Shown: piece by piece, positions 34,358 to 42,200 of the stretch | How positions within the stretch are numbered: the first letter of the stretch is position 1 | Layout: every line of letters starts with the position of its first letter | From: WHSW01 sp033856255 | Lineage (GTDB): Bacteria; Actinomycetota; Thermoleophilia; Solirubrobacterales; 70-9 | Assembly (NCBI GenBank): GCA_033856255.1 | Contig: JAWVFH010000004.1 | Location: 1 to 64,000 of the forward strand | Reading direction: 5' to 3' | Length of the DNA stretch: 64,000 bases | Made by a program: the position numbers and the translations under genes | Notes under the pieces: model-generated | What the model saw: only the letters and a program-made list of their open reading frames with translations | Told to the model about the DNA's origin: nothing | The model's database searches: none

Positions 34358-34645
34358 ATGGGCCACGTCGAAGCAGATGCGAGGGAGGCGGCTCGGCTCG
34401 AGGCGCTCGTCGGCCAGCAGCGGGCGCGCCTGCTGCGGGCGCTCGACCGGCCGCGCACCGTCGGCGAGCTCGCGCGGACCCTGATCGCGGTTCCGAGCGC
34501 CGCGACCCACCAGGTGACCGCGCTGGAGGCCGCGGGGCTCGTCGTCCGCCGTCGCGACGGACGTTGCGTGGTCGTCCACCGGACGGTGCGCGGGGCGCGC
34601 CTGGTCGAGCTGTACGAGCCCGGAACGCCTACTTCAGCGACGTGA
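34358..34645 (+). CDS. Small winged-helix (ArsR-like) DNA-binding protein
   Basis: 95 residues. The pattern LVGQQRARLLRALDRPRTVGELARTL followed by PSAATHQVTALEAAGLVVRRRDGRCVVV is a compact winged helix with helix-turn-helix and beta hairpin, as in ArsR/MarR regulators. No metal-binding Cys is present. It starts at ATG 34358, with GGAGGG immediately upstream in a potential hairpin. It overlaps the end of the convergent binding-protein gene by 17 bp. Target unknown; the upstream two-component operon is a candidate. Confidence 0.7.
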   Translation: MGHVEADAREAARLEALVGQQRARLLRALDRPRTVGELARTLIAVPSAATHQVTALEAAGLVVRRRDGRCVVVHRTVRGARLVELYEPGTPTSAT

Positions 34646-36434
34646 ACGCCAGGTCCCAGTTGGCGTTGAACTTGTTGACCACGCCCGCGACGTCGGCCGA
34701 GGCGATGTTCGCCTGGTTGTCCCAGATGTAGGGGATCACCGGCGCCAGGGCCATCACCTGATCATCGATGTCGCCCCAGGCCTGCTTGCGCTCGGCCGGG
34801 TCGTCGATCAGCTTCGCGGCGTCGATCGCCTTGTTCAGATCGGGATCGTCGAGCAGCGAGGCGTTCGAGTTGTTCTCCGGGATGATGTTCTCGCCGTTGA
34901 ACGTGGGGTCGAACATCGATTGGCCGTCGTTGAAGTCCTTGAGCCAGCCGAAGTTCGGACAGGCGTCCGGAGTGTTCTCGGGGACCCAGCAGAACTTCGT
35001 GTACATCACGTCGTGGGTCGCCTTCTGGAGGTTGACGTCGAAACCGAGATCCTCCAGCTGGCCCTTGACGACCTCCGCCGTGTCCGCGCCGGGGGGCGAG
35101 TCGTCGCCGACCAGCGTGACCTCGCAGTCCCCCTCGCACCTGCCGCTCTCATAGCCCGCCTTGCGCATGTAGTCGGCCGCGAGCTCCGGATCGCCGTCGG
35201 GGTTGGCGAGATAATCGAGGTCCCCGGGGCCCTCCAGGCCGCCGGCCTCCTCGAAGCCCGGGAACTCGGGCGGGATGTAGTGGCTGGCGACTGGCCCCGT
35301 CAGCTCACCGCCGCGGGTGTTGCGCAGATCGGTGCGGTTGGCGTTGGCGATCACCGCCTTGCGCACGTTGATGTCGTCGAACGGCGGCGCCGCGGTGTTC
35401 AGAGCGACGTAACGGTTGCCGCCGCTCGGGGTGACGGTCAGCTGTCCGGGCTCGGCCGAGGTCGCCGCCTCCTTGATCACCGACGGCGGGGCAGTGAAGT
35501 CCCCGTTCAGCATCGCGGAGCCGGCGAGGATCTTCTTGCCGGCCGAGACGGTGTCGGCGAAGCCTTCCTGGATCGTGATCTCGTCCACGTAGGCGGGCCG
35601 GTAGTCGCCGTCTGAGGGCTTCCAGTTCGGGTTGCGCACGAGGTGGATCTCCTTGTTCGGCGTGTAGCCGGTGAGCTCGCCCGCGTCGTTGTTCTCGATC
35701 ATGTACGGGCCCGTGGCGACCTGATGCTCGCCGTACGTGGACGGGTTCTGCGCGTCGTACTTCGCCGCGTACTCCTCTGGCACGGGGGCGGAGACCGGCA
35801 ACGAGAGCGCACCCTCGACGCCGATCGAGGTCGTGTCGGTCAGCTGGATCACCAGGGTCGTGTCGTCGGGCGTGGTGATCCCGGCCAGGTTCGGCGCCCC
35901 GCCGGTGGGGTTGCCCTGTGCCTGCTTGACCGCGTCGTCGAAGCCGTCGATGCCCTTCATATAGGTCTGCACGTAGCCGTTGGCGACCCCGGGCAGCAGC
36001 GCCCGCTCGATCGCGTACTTGACATCGGCGGAGGTGGCGGTCCGGTTCACGGGCGGCGAGAACTCGACGTCGTCCCGCAGCTTGTAGGTGATCGTCTTGC
36101 CGTCATCGGAGACGGTCGGCTGCCCGGCCGCCAGGAGTGGCTGCGCGTCGATGTCGCCGGGTGCGTAGCCGACCAGGGGCGACTGGGTCGCGGCCGTCAC
36201 CAGGTAGCCGAACTGGTAGTACGTCGCGCCGGCGTCGATGTTGTCGACGTCGCTCGCCGCGAGCACGGTCAGCGCGCCGCCGCTCTTCGCGTCCGCGGGC
36301 GCCTCGGTCTGCGGAGCGAACTCGCCCCCCGCGGGCTGGTCGGACGAGCCGACGCCGCTGCCACACCCGGCCGCCACCGCCACAGCGATCAGGGCGAGCG
36401 GGAGAGAGAGCAGGGGGCGAGCGTTGCGGTCCAT
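34629..36434 (-). CDS. ABC-transporter substrate-binding lipoprotein, family 5 (peptide type)
   Basis: 601 residues. Signal peptide with lipobox VAAGC near residue 23, then the SBP family 5 fold: GGALTVLAASDVDNIDAGATY, LAAGQPTVSDDGKTITYKLRDDVEFSPP, and the closing region DFNDGQSMFDPTFNG near the end. Such proteins bind peptides or other small solutes outside the membrane. The ATG at 36434 has AAAGGA six nt upstream. No permease or ATPase genes lie beside it, so it is an orphan component here. Ligand not predictable. Confidence 0.88.
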   Translation of the reverse strand: MDRNARPLLSLPLALIAVAVAAGCGSGVGSSDQPAGGEFAPQTEAPADAKSGGALTVLAASDVDNIDAGATYYQFGYLVTAATQSPLVGYAPGDIDAQPLLAAGQPTVSDDGKTITYKLRDDVEFSPPVNRTATSADVKYAIERALLPGVANGYVQTYMKGIDGFDDAVKQAQGNPTGGAPNLAGITTPDDTTLVIQLTDTTSIGVEGALSLPVSAPVPEEYAAKYDAQNPSTYGEHQVATGPYMIENNDAGELTGYTPNKEIHLVRNPNWKPSDGDYRPAYVDEITIQEGFADTVSAGKKILAGSAMLNGDFTAPPSVIKEAATSAEPGQLTVTPSGGNRYVALNTAAPPFDDINVRKAVIANANRTDLRNTRGGELTGPVASHYIPPEFPGFEEAGGLEGPGDLDYLANPDGDPELAADYMRKAGYESGRCEGDCEVTLVGDDSPPGADTAEVVKGQLEDLGFDVNLQKATHDVMYTKFCWVPENTPDACPNFGWLKDFNDGQSMFDPTFNGENIIPENNSNASLLDDPDLNKAIDAAKLIDDPAERKQAWGDIDDQVMALAPVIPYIWDNQANIASADVAGVVNKFNANWDLAFTSLK

Positions 36435-36521
36435 CGGGGTCCTTTCCTCGACTGCGGGCGAGGTCAGGCTGGCGCTCGACGGCGCCCGGCGCAAGCTTTT
36501 GCGAGATCGTGAAAAGGCCTG

Positions 36522-36839
36522 CTAGCGGGCAGGAAATCCGATCGTGATCCCGATGATCGCCAGCGCCGATCCGGCGATCGCGACGATCCCGGCCTCGGTC
36601 TCGGCCGGCTCCGAGATCTCGGCGACGGCGAAACCACCGACGGCGAGCGCGGCGCCGACGGCGACGAACCACCACCAGCCGCCGCCGCGCCGGGTGCGCT
36701 CCGGCTCGGTCAGCGCGGCGCCGGCGACGAACACCGCCAGGCAGGCGATCCGCGCGCCGGTCGAGAACAGGCCGCCCATCACGATCGCCGCGGCGGCCGC
36801 GGTCAGGATCAGCGTCAGCTGAAGCCGGCGTAGCGACAC
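36522..36839 (-). CDS. Small integral membrane protein, unknown
   Basis: 105 residues with four hydrophobic segments (about 8-26, 29-45, 56-74 and 84-102) separated by short charged loops containing ERTRRGGGWWW. I recognise no family. GTG start at 36839, 9 nt downstream of the stop of the lipoprotein gene at 36849, so the two are probably transcribed together toward the binding-protein gene. Confidence 0.6.
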   Translation of the reverse strand: MSLRRLQLTLILTAAAAAIVMGGLFSTGARIACLAVFVAGAALTEPERTRRGGGWWWFVAVGAALAVGGFAVAEISEPAETEAGIVAIAGSALAIIGITIGFPAR

Positions 36840-36848
36840 GGCCGGGCG

Positions 36849-37400
36849 CTAGATGTCGAGGATGACCTCGCCGGTGCCGGCGTAGGTCTGGATCTCGAGC
36901 CGCAGCGGCCGGTTGTCGCCGATGTTCTGGGCGACCGGGAAGATCAGCAGCGACCCCTGGTTCGGGCCCGTCGCGGCGGTCGAGTCCGGGATCGGGATCT
37001 GGCCCTCCGCCGGCACGTCGGCGCCGACGCCGAGCGCGTAGGGGCTTTCGCTCTCGACGAAGTCGTACTTCTTGAGCAGCGTGTCGCGGACCGTGTAGTT
37101 GGTCGCCGAGAGGCGCGAATCGCCGCTCTGGTTCTCGATCACCAGGAAGACGCCGAGGTAGGAGATTCCCGGCGGCGGCGGAGGCAGGCCGACGAGGTAC
37201 TCGGCGTCCTCGGTGTCCTCGGGGTTGAGGAAGCGGGTGATCTGAACGTTGTAGGAGAGCCCGGCGATCTCGATCGGCTCGCCCTCGACCGCGGCTCCCC
37301 CGTCACCGGTCGGCTCGTCGCCCGAGCCGCAGGCGGCCAGGCCACCGACGAACGCGAACAGGGCTACGGCGAGGGCTGTGGCTGCGATCCGGCGGCGCAT
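36849..37400 (-). CDS. Predicted lipoprotein, unknown
   Basis: 183 residues. MRRRIAATALAVALFAFVG and lipobox LAAC give a lipoprotein signal. The mature part contains beta-rich segments (YNVQITRFLNPED, GVFLVIENQSGD, RLEIQTYAG), resembling small immunoglobulin-like or DUF4352-type exported proteins. The ATG at 37400 is preferred because it starts the signal peptide; another ATG five codons upstream is possible. Likely outer-surface accessory protein; function not known. Confidence 0.65.
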   Translation of the reverse strand: MRRRIAATALAVALFAFVGGLAACGSGDEPTGDGGAAVEGEPIEIAGLSYNVQITRFLNPEDTEDAEYLVGLPPPPPGISYLGVFLVIENQSGDSRLSATNYTVRDTLLKKYDFVESESPYALGVGADVPAEGQIPIPDSTAATGPNQGSLLIFPVAQNIGDNRPLRLEIQTYAGTGEVILDI

Positions 37401-37454
37401 GGCGGGCGCAAGCATATTGAGTGGCGACCGAGCCTCGCCCCAAGGCGCGGCCAC

Positions 37455-38030
37455 TCAGCGCGCGAACGCGGGCAGCCGATCGCCGCCCGCGACGCCAACC
37501 CTCTCGACCGGGGTTCCCGCCTCCGCGAGCGCCCGCAGGCGCAGCATCGCCCGCTTCCAGTCGCGGCCCAGCCGGCGGTGGGAAATCCGATCGCGGAGCT
37601 TGTCGTTGAGTCTCGCCGGCTCGGTCCAGAAGGTGACGGTGGCCTCGCAGCTCGTCGGCGAGGCGCCCTCCGCGAGCTCCCAGACGGTGAACACCGGGAC
37701 CCGGTTCGAGCGGCCGCCGTGCCCCTCCTCGCGGATCAGGTGCGGGCGCTCGGCGGTGACGATCGCGGTGTCCATCCAGTGCTCGGCGCGGTCGAGGCGA
37801 AAGCGCGCGGTGGCGCCCACCCCGCGCGGGTTCATCCGCTGCAGGCGAAAGCCGGTGATGAAGTGATCGGTGACGGCGGGGCGCAGCGAGAGGTCGGCCA
37901 AGAGGTCGAAGACCCGCTCGCGCGGCACGTCGATCAGCACGCTGGAGGAGATCGGTCGCAAGGCGGCGATTCTATTCGCAGGGCCGGGGCGACGATTCCG
38001 CAATTTCCGTGCAAAGCGGGCCGTCCTCAC
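37455..38030 (-). CDS. SRPBCC (START-like) family protein
   Basis: 191 residues from the GTG at 38030. The fold is indicated by ISSSVLIDVPRERVFDLLADL, the middle strands FRLQRMNPRGVGATARFRL and a long C-terminal helix RDWKRAMLRLRALAE. Such proteins bind hydrophobic ligands or act as cyclases or lipid carriers. The first 25 residues are not typical of the family; a TTG at 37958 just before RPISSSV may be the true start. It diverges from the FHA gene. Ligand unknown. Confidence 0.68.
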   Translation of the reverse strand: MRTARFARKLRNRRPGPANRIAALRPISSSVLIDVPRERVFDLLADLSLRPAVTDHFITGFRLQRMNPRGVGATARFRLDRAEHWMDTAIVTAERPHLIREEGHGGRSNRVPVFTVWELAEGASPTSCEATVTFWTEPARLNDKLRDRISHRRLGRDWKRAMLRLRALAEAGTPVERVGVAGGDRLPAFAR

Positions 38031-38085
38031 TGGACGGTTTGTCCACCCTCGTTAAGATCCTCACAAGTGGGGTAGCTGACCGACC

Positions 38086-38655
38086 GTGCTGACCGAAGGC
38101 TCTACCACATCTCCACAGGAGATCCACCAATCCGGTGAGCAGATCACCGAACCGTTTCCTGGATCCCTCTCCTGCCTCGGCTGCGGGTTCGCGATCTCGG
38201 CCACCGGGGTGGGGGCGCTGCCCGAGTGCCCGAACTGCGCGGGACACGAGTTCCGGCGCGCCTCGATCTTCGACCCGCGCCCGACCGTCGACGTGGATGC
38301 GCTCGACGTCGCCGAGACGGCGCCAGAGTGGCTCGCCGAGGCGCGGGCCGAGCTCGACCGCGCCGGCCACTACCTGGCGTTCGACGAGGGCGACGGCGAC
38401 TACGCGGTCCTCCGGCTGCAGCCCGGCTGGACCCGGATCGGCCGCTCCGGCACCGCCGACGTCCAGTTCGACGACGCGACCGTCTCGCGCCGCCACGCAC
38501 TCGTCGTGCTCACCGACTCGGGCGAGTTGCGGGCGCTCGACGATCGCAGCCTCAACGGCCTGTTCGTGAACGGCGAGCGGGTCGAGTGGGCACCGCTCGG
38601 CGACGGCGACGAGCTGGAGATCGGCCGTTACCGCCTCCACGTCCTCGTGGCGTAG
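38086..38655 (+). CDS. FHA-domain protein with N-terminal zinc-ribbon-like motif
   Basis: 189 residues. CLGCGF and PECPNCAG near residues 27-48 form a CxxC-x15-CxxC zinc ribbon. The C-terminal half is an FHA domain with WTRIGRSGTADVQF, the SRRHA phosphothreonine-binding core and SLNGLFVNGERV. FHA domains read phosphothreonine, so it probably works with a Ser/Thr kinase elsewhere in the genome. GTG start at 38086; upstream are TGGACG (38031) and TAAGAT (38053), a plausible weak promoter. Confidence 0.82.
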   Translation: MLTEGSTTSPQEIHQSGEQITEPFPGSLSCLGCGFAISATGVGALPECPNCAGHEFRRASIFDPRPTVDVDALDVAETAPEWLAEARAELDRAGHYLAFDEGDGDYAVLRLQPGWTRIGRSGTADVQFDDATVSRRHALVVLTDSGELRALDDRSLNGLFVNGERVEWAPLGDGDELEIGRYRLHVLVA

Positions 38656-38752
38656 CCGTTCTTCGGCCGCCCAGCGAACGACGAACGTGGGTTGAGTCCC
38701 CTCCTGGGTGTCCTAATCGACTTTTGTGGCGGCCCCGGAGCGCGGAGCTGCG

Positions 38753-39205
38753 CTACAGCTCGCGTTCGTAATAGAGCATCTTCGGCCCGTCGGGCCGGCC
38801 CTCGCGGTTGGTGAACCCGGCGCTCTCGTAGAGGGCAAGGGCGGCGGTGTCGTCCTCGCTCGTGTTGAGCCCGATGTTCATCGCCCCGCGCTCGCGCGCG
38901 TGCTCCATTGCCGCCTCGAGCAACGCACGACCCAGGCCCTCGCCGCGGCGCTTTGGGGCGATGTAGAGCTCCTCGAGGTAGGCCTCGGAGCCGTCGCTCC
39001 ACATCGACGGGAAGAACCGCAGCTGAGCGATCCCGAACGGGTCGTCGCCAATCAGCAGAACCGTGACCTCCTCGTCGCCGATCAGCCGCCTCGCCCGCTC
39101 AGTGAGCTTCTCGACCCCCGGTGTGAACTCGTCGAACTCGCTGTTGAAGGCGTCGAGGAGCCGGGCGACCTCAGCGGCTTCGTCGGCGGTCGCTCGGCGG
39201 ATCAC
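38753..39205 (-). CDS. GNAT-family N-acetyltransferase, coupled to glutamate synthase
   Basis: 150 residues. VIRRATADEAAEVARLL is the usual first strand and helix, LEELYIAPKRRGEGLGRALLEAA is the acetyl-CoA-binding motif A, and ALALYESAGFTNREG is motif B. The GTG at 39205 overlaps the glutamate synthase stop as GTGA, so it is translated with it. It is convergent with the FHA gene. Substrate unknown; the link to gltB is positional only. Confidence 0.85.
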   Translation of the reverse strand: MIRRATADEAAEVARLLDAFNSEFDEFTPGVEKLTERARRLIGDEEVTVLLIGDDPFGIAQLRFFPSMWSDGSEAYLEELYIAPKRRGEGLGRALLEAAMEHARERGAMNIGLNTSEDDTAALALYESAGFTNREGRPDGPKMLYYEREL

Positions 39206-42200
39206 TCGGTCGAGATGTTCGGGTCGGCCTGCACGCGCTCGGGGATGATCATCAGGAAGTGCTCGGCGGCCGCGGCGGCGAGGCCGGCGATCCGCTCCGC
39301 CTCGGCGTCCTGGTCGGTCACCCGCAGCTCGCCCCCGTAGTGGCCGAGCAGGTCCTCGATGTCGAGCACGCCCTCGGCGTCGAGCTCGGCGACGCTCACC
39401 TTGGCGCCCTCGCCCAGGCGCGCCTCGATCGTCACCCGGTCGAGGTTCCAGTCGGGGTTCTGGCGCACGTAGACGCGCCCGCCGGTCATCCCGGCGCAGG
39501 CCCACGGGCCGATGTCGCCGAGGACGACGGCGCGGCCCGAGGTCATGTACTCGAACGCGAACCCCTTCGCGTTCGCGCGGTCCGAGACGCAGCCGAGCGA
39601 ATCGTCGAGGGGCGCGGCCGGCTCGCCGCCGAGGACGACGTCGGCTCCGGAGAGGCGGATGCAGAAGCGCGAGTCGGCCGAGCCCTGAACGAATAGCCGC
39701 CCCCGCTGCGCCCCGTAGGCGAATGACTTGCCGACCGAGCCGTTCAGCCGCTGTCCGTTCGCCCCCTTGCCCTTCAGGATCGAGACCGTGCCCCCGAGCA
39801 TCGTCTTGCCGACCCCGTCCTGGGCGCCGCCCTCGACCCGGACGACGAGCCCGTAGGCGTTGAAGGCACCGAATCCCTGGCCGGCGACCGAGCCGCCGTT
39901 GAAGTCGAGCTCGGCTAGCACGTCGAGCGACCCTTCCGGCGCCCCGTCGTAGATCCGCGCCCTCGCGATCGCGCCCGCGAGCTCGGCGCCGAGGACGCGG
40001 TCGTTGGCGTCGGTCGGACGCGGGAACTCGAGCCGCACCCCGGGCTCAGCGGCGATGCGGCCTGCCAGCTCGGCGATCTGGGCCGAGGCCTGCTTCGGCT
40101 CCATCCGAATCGGCCGTGACCGCACCAGGCCGGCCTCGGCGCGAACCTCGACCGGCTCCGGCTCGGCGACCGGGAGATCGACCGGGGCCAGCTCGAGGAA
40201 CTCGTCCAGGGGCGAGATCAGCCCGCCGAGGTCGATCCGGTCGCCGCGCGCCACCTGTTCGAGCAGGTCGTAGCGGCCGACCAGGTCCTGGGTGCGCTCG
40301 TAGCCGAGCTCGGCGGTCAGGGCGCGGACCTCCTCGCCCATCGCCGCGAAGAAGCGCGCGCAGCTGGAGGCCGCCGTCGTCACCTCCTGCGGCGTGAACT
40401 TCTTCAGCCCGTGCTCGGTCGCCTGCTCGGGCGTCTCGATCTGGGTCGCGATCCCGACGTGGCAGGTGTCGAGCTGGCAGCCGCGGCAGATCGTGCAGCC
40501 GAGCGAGACCATCGCCAGGGTGCCGAAGGCGACCCGGTTGGCGCCCATGCAGGTCAGCTTCACGATGTCGTGGGCGTGGCGGTACCCGCCGTCCGCCCAG
40601 ATCTCGACCCGGTTGCGGATCCCGGCCTCCATCAGCGCCCGGTGCACGAGCCGGGTCCCGATGTCCGAGGGCAGGCCGACGTGGCGCAGGGCGTGCTGGC
40701 GGGCGGCGCCGGTGCCGCCCTCGAATCCGGAGAGGGTGATGATGTCGGCGCCGGCCTTGGCGATCCCGAGCCCGATCGTGCCGATGTTCGGGACCACCGG
40801 CACCTTGACCGAGACCCGCAGGTCGGGGTTCACGGTCTTCAGCTCGTCGATCAGCTCCGCCAGGTCCTCGATCGAGTAGAGGTCATGGTTGTTGGAGGGC
40901 GAGATCAGGTCCGTGCCGGGGCTCGCGTTGCGGGCGGCGGCGACCTTCTCCGAGACCTTCTTGCCGGGCAGGTGGCCGCCCTCCCCCGGCTTCGCCCCCT
41001 GGCCGATCTTGATCTCGGCCAGGTAGGAGGAGTTCAGCATCTCGGCCGAGACGCCGAAGCGGCCGGAGGCGACCTGCTGGCCGCGCCACTTGCGATAGCG
41101 GCCGTACATGTCGCGGATCTCGCCGCCCTCGCCGTTGATGCAGAGGATGTTGATCTGCTTCGCCGCCTCGGCGTAGGAGCGGAAGGCGGGCTCGGACTGC
41201 GAGCCGAAGCTCATCGAGCTGATCACGATCGGGTAATCGTGATGGCCGACGCTCGTGTCAACCAGACCCGGGTCGATCGCTGGCCGATCGGACCGGACGT
41301 TCATTATGTGGCGCATCGAGATCGGGCTCTCGGTCTCGAGCTCGCGGACCTTGACCGAGTAGTCCTCGTAGCTCGACGAGCCGTTCGCGGCCGCGATCGC
41401 CGCCTTGTAGACCTTCGGGTAGAAGCGGAACGTCTTCGCCGGCTTCGCGCCGTCCTCGTCACCGCGCACGATCGCCAGGCGCTGGTCGGTGTCGGCGTCG
41501 AGGTCGGAGAACCCCACGCCGGCCTCGGCCGAGGCGGCGAACGCCTGGGTCTGGAAGATCTCGGCGAGCTCGGGCTTGATCCCGATCGAGGAGAACTGGC
41601 GCGCGTAGCCGCGCACCTCGTGGATGCCGATCGTCGAGATCACCTTCTCGATCCCCTTGCTGAGGCCGGCGCAGATGTTGGCGAGGTCCTGGGAGTAGTC
41701 GTCGACGCAGACCACCTCCAGCATCACGTAGGGGTTGACGCCGTTGGCGCCGAGGCCGAGCGCGAGAACGACGTCGTGGACGTTGCGGATCGCCGCCGAC
41801 CGGAGCACGATCGAGCAGCGCCGGCGCAGGTTCTCCTCGCCGGGCTCGACCCTGAACGTCTTCAGCGCCTGGTCGATCGCCGAGGTCGCGAGGTGCGGGT
41901 CGAGGTAGCGGCGCTCACCGTCGTAGACGGTGCGATCGGTGAGCACGACGAGCTCGGCGCCGCCGCGGACCACCTTCGCCGCCTCCTGCTTGAGCCGCTC
42001 GATCGCCCCGGCCGTGGTCTCGGACTCGAGCAGGGCGATGTCGAGGGCGGCTGCGCGGCCGCGGAACTCCTCCCACAGGTCCTCGATCAGGTAGGTCTGG
42101 TGCGGGCGGGCGATCTCGCGGTAGGTGGTGTCGGAGAGCGGCGCGAGCTCGTGGTGGCCGCCGAGGATGACCGGGAACGAGGTTTCGACCGTGTGCGTGT

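Noticed and set aside
38686..38723. tRNA-like 3' half (GTGGGTTGAGTCCC ...) after the FHA gene
   Set aside because: It resembles a T-arm and acceptor end, but the loop is one base short, the stem does not pair fully, and no anticodon or D arm precedes it. At best a degenerate remnant.
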